Shown here piece after piece: positions 24,833 through 32,431 of a stretch of 64,000 nt of DNA; within the stretch, counting starts at the first letter, position 1; each line of letters opens with the position of its first letter. The notes under the pieces are model-generated. The model had not been told where the DNA came from. It made no database searches and saw only the letters and a program-made list of their open reading frames with translations. Source of the DNA: Prauserella muralis (GTDB lineage: Bacteria; Actinomycetota; Actinomycetes; Mycobacteriales; Pseudonocardiaceae). Location: NCBI RefSeq assembly GCF_003202285.1, contig NZ_MASW01000001.1:1240001-1304000 (forward strand), written 5' to 3'. The translations under genes were made by a program, and so were the position numbers.

Positions 24833-26434
24833 GTGCAACGATCGGCGGCGGCGGTGACCGCGGCCGAACAGGCGGGCAGACGGCGCTCCTTCGCCGTGAT
24901 CAGTCACCCCGACGCGGGGAAGTCGACGCTGACCGAGGCGCTGGCCCTGCATGCCAGGGTGATCTCGGAGGCGGGCGCGGTGCACGGCAAGGCCGGGCGC
25001 CGTGGCGTGGTGTCGGACTGGATGGAGATGGAGCGGGCCAGGGGGATCTCGATCACCTCGGCGGCGCTGCAGTTCGAGTATCACGGCACCGTGATCAACC
25101 TGCTGGACACGCCCGGCCACGCCGACTTCTCCGAGGACACCTACCGGGTGCTCTCGGCGGTGGACTCGGCGGTGATGCTGCTGGACGCGGCGAAGGGTCT
25201 CGAGCCGCAGACGCTCAAGCTGTTCGACGTGTGCCGGCATCGCGGCATCCCGGTGCTGACGTTCGTCAACAAGTGGGATCGGCCCGGCCGGGAGGCGCTG
25301 GAGCTGTGTGACGAGCTTCTGGAGCGGATCGGCCTGCAGCCGATGCCGCTGACCTGGCCGGTCGGCGAGGCCGGGCACTTCCGGGGTGTGCTCGATGTCG
25401 CCGACGGCTCGTTCGTGCGCTACGCCCGCACGGCCGGTGGTGCCACCGCCGCCGACGAGCAGCGGCTCGACGCGGCCGAGGCCGCCGCCGTGGAGGGCGC
25501 GGACTGGACGCGGGCGGTGGAGGAGGCCGAGCTGATGGCGGCCTCGGGCGGCGAGTTCGACCCCGCGCGCTTCTACGACGCGTCCGCCACGCCCGTGCTG
25601 TTCGGCGCGGCCGTGCTCAACTTCGGCGTGCGGCACCTGCTGGATCTGCTGGTGGAGCTGGCGCCCGCGCCGGAGCCCCGGATCGACGTCGACGGCAACC
25701 CCCGCCCGCTGGATGCCGACTTCTCCGCGTTCGTGTTCAAGGTGCAGACGGGCATGGACCCGGCCCACCGCGACCAGGTGGCGTTCGCGCGGGTGTGTTC
25801 GGGGGTGTTCGAGCGGGGCATGGTGGTCACCAACGCCACCACGAAGAAACCGTTCGCCACCAAGTACGTGCAGCAGGTGTTCGGCCAGCAGCGGTCTACT
25901 GTGGACACCGCGTATCCCGGTGACGTCATCGGCCTGGTGAACGCCTCGGCGCTGCGGGTGGGCGACACGCTCTACGCGGGCAGGCCCGCGGTGCGCTTTC
26001 CCGGGCTGCCGAGCTTCGCGCCCGCGCATTTCGCGGTGGCCAGGCCCGCTGATCTCAGCCGCGCCAAGCAGTTCCGCAAGGGTGTCGACCAGCTGGCCTC
26101 CGAGGGCGTGGTGCAGCTGCTGAAGTCGGACCTGCGGGGTGATGCGGCCCCGGTGTTCGCCGCGGTGGGGCCGATGCAGTTCGAGGTGGCGGCCCACCGG
26201 CTCGAGCACGAGTTCTCGTCGCCGGTGCGGCTGGACCGGCTGCCCTACAGCGCCGTGCGCAGGCTGGCCGACCCGGCCCAGCGCGCGATGGTGGACGCGG
26301 GGCGCCGCAGCGAGGTCGTGACCCGTGCCGACGGCGCCGACCTGGCGCTGTTCGAGGACGAGATGGCGATGCGCATCCTGCAGCGTCAGCATCCCGAACT
26401 GGCGCTGGAGCCGCTGGTGGCCGAGGGCGGCTGA
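24833..26434 (+). CDS. prfC: peptide chain release factor 3
   Basis: A 533-residue translational GTPase that recycles RF1/RF2 from the ribosome. The G1 motif is ISHPDAGKSTL, the switch region is ARGISITSAALQF, G3 is LDTPGHADFSEDTYR and G4 is NKWDRP. RF3-specific segments are SDWMEMERARGISITSA, VFKVQTGMDPAHRDQVAF and the C-terminal VGPMQFEVAAHRLEHEF. The length fits the family. The GTG start is preceded by no strong site, so the exact N-terminus is uncertain by a few codons. Confidence 0.95.
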   Translation: MQRSAAAVTAAEQAGRRRSFAVISHPDAGKSTLTEALALHARVISEAGAVHGKAGRRGVVSDWMEMERARGISITSAALQFEYHGTVINLLDTPGHADFSEDTYRVLSAVDSAVMLLDAAKGLEPQTLKLFDVCRHRGIPVLTFVNKWDRPGREALELCDELLERIGLQPMPLTWPVGEAGHFRGVLDVADGSFVRYARTAGGATAADEQRLDAAEAAAVEGADWTRAVEEAELMAASGGEFDPARFYDASATPVLFGAAVLNFGVRHLLDLLVELAPAPEPRIDVDGNPRPLDADFSAFVFKVQTGMDPAHRDQVAFARVCSGVFERGMVVTNATTKKPFATKYVQQVFGQQRSTVDTAYPGDVIGLVNASALRVGDTLYAGRPAVRFPGLPSFAPAHFAVARPADLSRAKQFRKGVDQLASEGVVQLLKSDLRGDAAPVFAAVGPMQFEVAAHRLEHEFSSPVRLDRLPYSAVRRLADPAQRAMVDAGRRSEVVTRADGADLALFEDEMAMRILQRQHPELALEPLVAEGG

Positions 26435-26464
26435 CGACGCCCGCTCCGGTATGGCACGTGGTGC

Positions 26465-27124
26465 CTACGCGCACAGCGCGAGGCTGTCCGGGATCGTGTC
26501 GAAGGCCTCCTCCACGCGGCGGATGAGCGTCCGGGTGCGATCCTGCCCGCGGCCGCCCTCCACGGTGCCCCTGCCCGCGACCCAGTTCTTCGACCCGCAG
26601 CGCCACGCCGACAGCGAGACCTCGCCGACCAGCCACAGCCGCATGTCCTTGCGCCCGTCGAGGCCCAGCTTGTCCTCGAGCGCCGACACGATGCGCTCCT
26701 GCACGGTCACGGAGAGCAGGAGGCTGCGGTCACGCAGCGTCGGCGTGCGGTCGACGAGCGTGCGCGTGGCGACGAACCGGCGATCCCAGTCGTCACCGAG
26801 TCTGCGCACCGCCGCCACCAGCGCGTCGCGCAGGCAGGCCAGGACCGGCCCGTGCAGGTCGGCGCCCCGGACCTCGGCGACGTAGGCGTCCCACAGCTCG
26901 ATCTCCGCGGCCATGGCGACGTCCTCTTTGGATGCATAGTTGCGGAAGAACGTGCGCTTGGAGATCGCCACCTCGTCGACGAGCTCGTCGAGCGTCGTGG
27001 CGTCGAAGCCGCGCTCACCGAACAGTCGCAGCGCGGTCTCCTCCAGCGCCCTGCGGGTGCGCCGCTTCTTGCGTTCCCGCAGGGGGAGTTCTGCATCGGC
27101 CCTGGTAGCACTATCCGTGGCCAT
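26465..27124 (-). CDS. TetR family transcriptional regulator
   Basis: A 219-residue TetR protein with a basic N-terminus (RERKKRRTRRALEETAL) and HTH motifs FDATTLDELVDEVAISKRTF and FRNYASKED. The ligand domain ends RTLIRRVEEAFDTIPDS. It converges on prfC 31 bases away. The target is unknown; nearest upstream on the same strand is a small acidic ORF. Confidence 0.9.
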   Translation of the reverse strand: MATDSATRADAELPLRERKKRRTRRALEETALRLFGERGFDATTLDELVDEVAISKRTFFRNYASKEDVAMAAEIELWDAYVAEVRGADLHGPVLACLRDALVAAVRRLGDDWDRRFVATRTLVDRTPTLRDRSLLLSVTVQERIVSALEDKLGLDGRKDMRLWLVGEVSLSAWRCGSKNWVAGRGTVEGGRGQDRTRTLIRRVEEAFDTIPDSLALCA

Positions 27125-27151
27125 GGCCGGACAGTTTAGTGCCGCGGGCCG

Positions 27152-27301
27152 CTACTCGCGTCCGCGCACGATGGTGGGAGCGAACTCATCGTCGTCGGCG
27201 AGGGAGCCGCTCGGCGCAGGCTCGTCGGCTCCGGGCTCGCCCGCCGTGGGCGGGGCATCCGGGCCCGGCTGCTGTTCCTGCGGGATCGTGCTCGTGTTCA
27301 T
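27152..27301 (-). CDS. small acidic hypothetical protein (49 aa)
   Basis: The frame encodes 49 residues beginning MNTSTIPQEQQPGPDAPPTA and ending DDDEFAPTIVRGRE. It is strongly acidic, Pro-rich and probably disordered. GCGAGGA is well spaced before the ATG. It lies between two TetR genes in the same direction. I recognise no family; a ribosomally made peptide precursor is a speculative alternative, with no maturation gene nearby. Confidence 0.45.
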   Translation of the reverse strand: MNTSTIPQEQQPGPDAPPTAGEPGADEPAPSGSLADDDEFAPTIVRGRE

Positions 27302-27367
27302 GGTGTCCTCGCTTCCCACCGACGGACCTGGGTGGACATCTGGACTATCGCCACGGGCCAGGATGAG

Positions 27368-27949
27368 TTACGTCACCACGGCCGCGTCGAGCAGCGGCGC
27401 GAGTTCGGCTACCACCGTGTCCAGCGGCTCGACGTCCCGCCGCACCCTGGCCAGCACGATCGCCCCCTCCAGCGCGCTGATCATCAGCAGCGCCAGCGGC
27501 TCGGCCCGCTCCGCGGGAACGCCCAGGTCAGTCAGGGCCGCTGCCACCGGCCGCTGCCAGCCGTCGAAGGCGTCGCGCACGGCCTCCCGCACGCTGTCGT
27601 TGTCCGCCTCGCCGGCCGTGATCGCCACGAGCGGGCAGCCGCGCCCGAAGCCCGCCGAGGTGAACTCGTCGCGCCACTGGCCTGCCATGGCCCGGAACAA
27701 CCCGGACGGCACGGGCGGGTCGAGCGCGGCGACGAACCGCGAGACCTGCCTGCCCACGTACCGCCGGGTCCACGCGACAGCCTCGGCGACCAGCTGTTCC
27801 TTGCCGCCGGGAAAGTAGTGAGCGAGCGATCCGCGCGGTGCCCGCGCGTGGGCGACGACGTCGCGCAGGCTCGTGCCGCTGACACCGTGCGCCCTGATCA
27901 GCTGCGCGGCGCTGTAGACCATCCGCTCCCTCGGCGAACGCTCGGTCAT
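27368..27949 (-). CDS. TetR family regulator coupled to SCO6745-like gene
   Basis: A 193-residue TetR protein of the LmrA/YxaF type: GVSGTSLRDVVAHARAPRGS and SLAHYFPGGKEQLV form the HTH, and FGRGCPLVAITAGEAD is typical of this subgroup. Its start overlaps the stop of the preceding SCO6745-like gene (ATGA), so the two form an operon. The palindrome upstream of that gene is the likely autoregulatory site. Confidence 0.9.
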   Translation of the reverse strand: MTERSPRERMVYSAAQLIRAHGVSGTSLRDVVAHARAPRGSLAHYFPGGKEQLVAEAVAWTRRYVGRQVSRFVAALDPPVPSGLFRAMAGQWRDEFTSAGFGRGCPLVAITAGEADNDSVREAVRDAFDGWQRPVAAALTDLGVPAERAEPLALLMISALEGAIVLARVRRDVEPLDTVVAELAPLLDAAVVT

Positions 27950-28809
27950 CGGCCTGCCGTCGCCGTGAGGCCGACCGGGTTGCCCGGCGGGATGACACCG
28001 CTCGCCGCGCGGGCCAGCGGGGCCAGCAACCCGGCGAGCCGCTCGGTGTCCCGCTCGCCGAGTGCCCGCCACGGCGACAGGGCGGCGGCGTCGGTGAGCC
28101 GCTCGACCTCCTCGTGCGCGGCCCTGCCCGCCGCGGTGAGGTGGCCGTCGCCGTCGAGCCAGCCCTGGGCTCGCAGGTCCTCGGTGGCGGCCTGCCACGC
28201 CTCGTCGTCCCACTGGCGGCCGGTGCGCAGCAACTCGCCGTCCGACTCGCCCGCCGCGACCTTGAGCAGCTGCGCCTGCACCGGCCCGATGCCGTGGCTG
28301 ACCAGCGCCGCGACGTGGCCGTCACCGCGGTGTTCGCGCAGCGTGGTGGCGGCCTGCCACAGCGCCAGGTGTGGCTCGTCCGGCCGGTCGAGTGCCTGGT
28401 TCGCGGCGCCCAGCACGCGGCCGCGGGTGTCGGCGGCGGCCGCGGCCTGCCACGCCAGGTCCGCCGCGAGCGCGGTGTCCGGCGAGTCGATCAGCGCGTC
28501 GCCGCACAGGCGGCGCAGTGCGGCGCCCGCCCCGGCGAGCCGGGCGGCGAGCAGCCGCTCCGGGCCGGCGTGGCTCCAGGCGTCGGGCAGCGCACGCGCC
28601 ACCCTGTCACGGTGGAACACGTAGTAGCAGCTCGTGACCACCGCGGGCCCGACGGCGCCCAGCGGAGCGGAGCGCATCCCGAAGTAGCCCATCCAGAATC
28701 CCCGCATGCCCGCGGCGTCCGCGGCCGCGCGGGACTCCTCGGTGAAGTAGGTGACGCTGTGCACCGGCTCGACCAGGTGCCACAGGCGCCTCGCCGTTCG
28801 CTCGTCCAT
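27946..28809 (-). CDS. SCO6745 family protein
   Basis: A 287-residue actinobacterial protein of the SCO6745 type. The N-terminal block ARRLWHLVEPVHSVTYFTEE and MRGFWMGYFGMRSAPLGAVG is diagnostic. A central helical region and a C-terminal winged-helix-like segment (LRAQGWLDGDGHLTAAGRAAHEEVERL) follow. Biochemical function is not established for the family. It is the first gene of an operon with a TetR regulator and lies under a palindromic operator. Confidence 0.85.
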   Translation of the reverse strand: MDERTARRLWHLVEPVHSVTYFTEESRAAADAAGMRGFWMGYFGMRSAPLGAVGPAVVTSCYYVFHRDRVARALPDAWSHAGPERLLAARLAGAGAALRRLCGDALIDSPDTALAADLAWQAAAAADTRGRVLGAANQALDRPDEPHLALWQAATTLREHRGDGHVAALVSHGIGPVQAQLLKVAAGESDGELLRTGRQWDDEAWQAATEDLRAQGWLDGDGHLTAAGRAAHEEVERLTDAAALSPWRALGERDTERLAGLLAPLARAASGVIPPGNPVGLTATAGR

Positions 28810-28822
28810 CCGCGACCCTCCC

Positions 28823-28838
28823 TATGACAGTTGTCATA
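28823..28838. promoter_or_regulatory. palindromic operator of the SCO6745-TetR operon
   Basis: TATGACA-GT-TGTCATA is a perfect 7-bp inverted repeat with a 2-base spacer, 14 bases upstream of the SCO6745-like start codon. It overlaps the stop codon of the next gene upstream. Probable binding site of the operon's TetR protein. Confidence 0.7.
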
Positions 28839-29910
28839 GCGTAGCGGGCCTGTCCAGCGCGTCCACCACGACGCAGGCGACGTTGTCCGGTGCTCCCTCG
28901 GCGTGGGCGGCGGCGGTGAGGTCCTGCACGGCGGCGCCGGGGCTGGCGGCAGTGGCGAGCAGGTCGCGCAGGCGGTCCTCCGCGACCACGGCGTGCAGTC
29001 CGTCAGAGCACAGCAGGTAACGATCACCCACCCTCGCCTCGCGCAGGTGTAGGTCGGGCTCGGCCTCGTCGCCCCGGTGGAGGGCCCGAAGCAGGCGGGG
29101 CCGCTGCGGGTGCGCCGCGGCCTCGTCAGGGGTGAGCCTGCCCTCGTCGACCAGTGACTGCACCCAGCTGTGGTCGTGGGTGATCCGGGTCAGTGCTCCC
29201 TCTCGCAGCCGGTAGGCACGTGAGTCGCCGACGTGGGCGAGCGCGAACTGCCCGCCCGACCACAGCATCGCCGTGAGTGTTGTGCCCGCGTCCTGGCCCG
29301 CTGGGAGCGTGGCCGCCACGGTGTGCACGGCCGACCGTGCCCCGGCCGTCGCCGTGCCGAGAGCCGTGAGCAGCCCGGCCGCGGGCACGGCGGTGTCGGC
29401 GCGCCGCAGCGCCGTGATCGCCGCGGTGGATGCGGCGTCGTCGCCGAACCCGTCGGCGACGGCGAACAGCCAACTGCCCGCGTATGCTTCGTCCTGATTG
29501 GACTCTCGGACGAGCCCCCGGTCGGTACGTGCCACCGCGTGCGGACGGATCAGTGCCTCGTTGCCTGTCATATTGTTGTCCTTTCCGGACAGCTGGTCGA
29601 CGAGGAGGGCGGCGAGCTCGCCCCGCGCCGCGGTGTCGGCCTCCACCTGACGCCAGTACGTCAGTACCTCGGCGGCCGCCGCGTGTGGTGCCAGATCGCA
29701 CACCACTCGGATGCGGGCCAGCGGCATGCCCAGTGCCCGCAGGCCCGCCACGAGCCGCGCCCGGTCCAGCTGGCGCCGCTCGTAGGAGCGGTACCCGGAG
29801 CGCGGGTCGACGTGTGCGGGCGGCAGCAGCGCCAACTCGTCGTAGAGCCGCAGTGCCTTGGGCGTCAGCCCGGACGCCCGCGCGAACTCGCCGATGCTCA
29901 GCCTGGCCAT
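28834..29910 (-). CDS. MerR-type DNA-binding domain fused to PP2C phosphatase
   Basis: A 358-residue fusion. Residues 1-110 are a MerR regulator (LSIGEFARASGLTPKALRLYDE, SGYRSYERRQLDRARLV, then a coiled-coil). From about residue 118 a full PP2C domain follows: RESNQDEAY, FAVADGFGDDA, FALAHVGDSRAYR, LLCSDGLH and APDNVACVVVD. All metal-binding aspartates are present, so Ser/Thr phosphatase activity is expected. The DNA-binding part implies direct coupling of dephosphorylation to transcription (inference). The ATG lacks an obvious strong ribosome-binding site. Its stop lies within the next operon's operator. Confidence 0.88.
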   Translation of the reverse strand: MARLSIGEFARASGLTPKALRLYDELALLPPAHVDPRSGYRSYERRQLDRARLVAGLRALGMPLARIRVVCDLAPHAAAAEVLTYWRQVEADTAARGELAALLVDQLSGKDNNMTGNEALIRPHAVARTDRGLVRESNQDEAYAGSWLFAVADGFGDDAASTAAITALRRADTAVPAAGLLTALGTATAGARSAVHTVAATLPAGQDAGTTLTAMLWSGGQFALAHVGDSRAYRLREGALTRITHDHSWVQSLVDEGRLTPDEAAAHPQRPRLLRALHRGDEAEPDLHLREARVGDRYLLCSDGLHAVVAEDRLRDLLATAASPGAAVQDLTAAAHAEGAPDNVACVVVDALDRPATL

Positions 29911-29974
29911 GTCCCTCCCTCGCACCGGGCACCGCGCCCGGCCGGTCTCGACGGTGAGTCCTGTCCCTGGGGAA

Positions 29975-30169
29975 AGGTCAACCCCGCTGAGCGTGCCGTA
30001 CGCCGTCGCGATCACCGTCGGAATGCGACACCGCGGGACGCAGGCGCTGGCCGAGCTGCGGGTGGAGGGCGTGCGCAGCACGGCGAGCCTGCACCGCCGC
30101 CTGCTCGCGAATCCCGAACTGCGTGCCGGGCCGGTGCACACGCGCAGGCTGGAGGGGCTGCCCGGCTGA
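29975..30169 (+). pseudogene. C-terminal fragment of a biotin carboxylase gene
   Basis: The plus strand encodes VPYAVAITVGMRHRGTQA followed by LAELRVEGVRSTASLHRRLL and RAGPVHTRRLEGLPG then TGA. This resembles the end of acetyl-CoA/propionyl-CoA carboxylase biotin carboxylase domains, with an LAEL-VEGV-TT-P-H-LL-DP-F-G-HT-LE pattern. No start or upstream carboxylase sequence is present; the fragment begins between the MerR-PP2C start and the acyl-CoA ligase. I infer a decayed remnant that once accompanied the ligase. Confidence 0.45.
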
Positions 30170-30208
30170 GCGTTGACCCGGGCACGGCTCGTGGCCGAAG
30201 CTCGGTGC

Positions 30209-31765
30209 ATGTCGGGTGATCTCTCGTTCGAGCCGCTGACACCGGTGTCGTTTCTCGATCGAGCGGCCGCCGCACACGGTGACCGGGTGGCGGTGGTCGA
30301 CGGCGCGCGCCGGTGGACCTACGCCGAGCTGCACGAGCGCTGCCGCAGGCTCGCCGGTGCGCTGGCACCCCTGGCCCAGGGCAGACCGGTGGCGGTGCTG
30401 GCACCCAACACGCACGTGCTGCTGGAAGCCAACTTCGGGGTCCCGTGGGCGGCGTCGCCGCTGGTGGCGATCAACACCCGGCTGGCGGCGGGCGAGGTCG
30501 CCTACATCCTGGAGCACAGCGAGGCCGCCGTGCTCGTGCACGACCCGCTGTTCGACGACCTCGTGGCCGCGGCACTCGACGGGCTGCCGTCGCCGCCGGT
30601 GGTGATCCGCGCCGGGCCGGAGTACGAGCGGCTGCTGGCCGAGGCGAGCCCGCGCGCGGAGACACCCGGCGATGAGCGGGCGTTGCTGTCGATCAACTAC
30701 ACCTCCGGCACGACGGGCAGGCCGAAGGGCGTCATGTACCACCACCGGGGCGCCTACCTGCAGGCGCTGGCGATGGCCGGGCACACCGGGCTGTCGCCCT
30801 CGGCGGTGCACCTGTGGACGCTGCCGATGTTCCACTGCAACGGCTGGTGCTTCCCCTGGGCGGTCACCGCGGCCGCGGCGACGCACGTGTGCCTGCCGAA
30901 GGTGGAGCCCGGCGAGGTGTGGCGGCTGCTGCGCGAGGAGGGCGTCACGCATCTCAACGGTGCCCCGACGGTGTTGTCGATGCTGGCCTACGCGCCCGAG
31001 GCGGAGCCGCTGGAGCGCACGGTGCACGTGGCGACGGGTGGCGCGCCGCCCACCCCGGCCATCCTGCGCCGCATGGGTGAGCTGGGTTTCGAGGTGACAC
31101 ACCTGTACGGGCTCACCGAGACGTTCGGCCCCGCGATGATCTGCGACTGGCGGCCGGAGTGGAACGGGCTGCCCGCCGACGAGCAGGCCCGGCTCAAGGC
31201 GCGCCAGGGCGTGGGCAACATGATCGCCTGCCGGGTGCGGGTGATCGGCGACGACGGTGAGGACGTGCCCGCCGACGGCGCGTCGGTGGGGCAGATCGCG
31301 CTGCGTGGCAACAACGTGATGCTCGGCTACTTCAAGGACGACGAGGCGACCAAGCAGGCCGCCCCGGACGGCTGGTTCCGCACGGGCGACCTCGGGGTCC
31401 TGCATCCCGACGGCTACGTGGAGCTGCGCGACCGCAGCAAGGACGTGATCATCTCCGGCGGTGAGAACATCGCCTCGGTGGAGGTCGAGCAGGCCATCGC
31501 GGACCATCCGGCGGTGTTGGAGGTGGCCGTGATCGCGGTGCCCGACGAGCACTGGGGCGAGGTCCCCGCCGCCTACGTCACCCTGCACGAGGGCGCGTCG
31601 GCGACGGAGACCGAGCTCGTCGAGCACGTGCGGGCCAGGCTGGCGCACTTCAAGGCGCCGAAGTCGGTGGTCTTCGGTGAGCTGCCGAAGACCTCCACCG
31701 GCAAGATCCAGAAGTACGTGCTGCGCGAACGCGCCTGGGCGGGGCAGGAACGCCGGATCCGCTGA
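30209..31765 (+). CDS. acyl-CoA synthetase (AMP-forming)
   Basis: A 518-residue ANL ligase activating fatty or carboxylic acids. The AMP loop is INYTSGTTGRPKGVMYHH, A5 is HLYGLTETFGP, the hinge GWFRTGDLGVLHPDGYVELRDRSKD, and the C-terminal lysine motif is PKTSTGKIQKY. The sequence around ALPMFHCNGW (here LPMFHCNGWCFPW) resembles medium/long-chain and 3-methylmercaptopropionyl-CoA ligases. The ATG is chosen over an upstream TTG because the N-terminal alignment begins at SFEPLTPVSFLDRAA. Catabolic use is likely; the substrate is unknown. Confidence 0.9.
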   Translation: MSGDLSFEPLTPVSFLDRAAAAHGDRVAVVDGARRWTYAELHERCRRLAGALAPLAQGRPVAVLAPNTHVLLEANFGVPWAASPLVAINTRLAAGEVAYILEHSEAAVLVHDPLFDDLVAAALDGLPSPPVVIRAGPEYERLLAEASPRAETPGDERALLSINYTSGTTGRPKGVMYHHRGAYLQALAMAGHTGLSPSAVHLWTLPMFHCNGWCFPWAVTAAAATHVCLPKVEPGEVWRLLREEGVTHLNGAPTVLSMLAYAPEAEPLERTVHVATGGAPPTPAILRRMGELGFEVTHLYGLTETFGPAMICDWRPEWNGLPADEQARLKARQGVGNMIACRVRVIGDDGEDVPADGASVGQIALRGNNVMLGYFKDDEATKQAAPDGWFRTGDLGVLHPDGYVELRDRSKDVIISGGENIASVEVEQAIADHPAVLEVAVIAVPDEHWGEVPAAYVTLHEGASATETELVEHVRARLAHFKAPKSVVFGELPKTSTGKIQKYVLRERAWAGQERRIR

Positions 31766-31891
31766 CCCCGCGAGTCCTGCACTCAGACCCGCGAGTCCTG
31801 CACTCAGGCCCGCGAGTCCTGCACTCAGACCCGCGAGTTCTGCACTCAGACCCGCGAGTTCTGCGCTCAGGCCCGCGAGTTCTGCGCTCAG
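31766..31891. repeat. six-copy 21-bp tandem repeat in a convergent intergenic gap
   Basis: Six perfect-length units of (A/G/C)CCCGCGAGT(C/T)CTGC(A/G)CTCAG run without gaps from the base after the acyl-CoA ligase stop into the stop codon of the convergent DUF1203 gene. Variation is ordered: units 1-3 have CCTGCACTC, unit 4 TCTGCACTC, units 5-6 TCTGCGCTC, as expected for stepwise duplication. Confidence 0.95.
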
Positions 31892-32361
31892 CGGCTCTGC
31901 GCGGGCAGCGCCGTGCACAGGTAGCAGCCCGCCGTGGCGCTGCGGACGTGCACGTAGTCCACCTCGGGGCGGCCCAGCAGCTCGCCGAGGGCCGTCTCGA
32001 TCTCGGGCTTGGCGGCGCGGCGCTCGATGAGCAGCCGCCTTCCCCGGCGGTAGGCGTCCAGCACCACGCCGCTGTTGCCGAGCAGCGGCGGGAAGCGCGC
32101 CGTGTCGCGGTACGGCGTGCAGTCGCGTTCGTGCACGAAGACCGGGCCCGGCAGCGGCAGGTCCTCGAGGCCCGAGAACGCGTCGTAGGTGAAGCCGATC
32201 AGCCGTTCCTCGCCGGGCAGGATCGGATGCAGGCACACCCGGCAGGGTGCGGGTGAGGACGGGACGTCGGTCCACGCGGGATGGCCGTAGCCGGGGGAGC
32301 GCAGCGTGGTGCGGACCTCCTTGGCAAGGGCCTCGTCGAGCGGTGCGATGCGAAACGTCAT
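31888..32361 (-). CDS. DUF1203 domain protein
   Basis: A 157-residue protein of the DUF1203 type, beginning MTFRIAPLDEALAKEV. Conserved parts are PCRVCLHPILPGEERLIGFT, GPVFVHERDC, and a C-terminal DYVHVRSATAGCYLCTA. Cysteine pairs suggest metal binding. The function is not established. The start is placed at the ATG before the conserved block; an upstream extension would overlap the protease gene's 3' end. Its stop codon lies inside the last unit of the tandem repeat. Confidence 0.8.
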   Translation of the reverse strand: MTFRIAPLDEALAKEVRTTLRSPGYGHPAWTDVPSSPAPCRVCLHPILPGEERLIGFTYDAFSGLEDLPLPGPVFVHERDCTPYRDTARFPPLLGNSGVVLDAYRRGRRLLIERRAAKPEIETALGELLGRPEVDYVHVRSATAGCYLCTALPAQSR

Positions 32362-32431
32362 GCCGTCCAGCGTGTCGGGGGCGTGCTGCCCGCGCTGGCG
32401 CCTTTCGGACGCCGCGTCGCGACCAGTCGGG

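Noticed and set aside
23828-26392. Long minus-strand open frame antisense to MerR and prfC
   Set aside because: Only its last 119 codons lie outside the plus-strand genes and show plausible protein; the rest is a shadow of prfC.
31766-31891. CRISPR-like array
   Set aside because: The units are contiguous 21-bp tandem copies without unique spacers.
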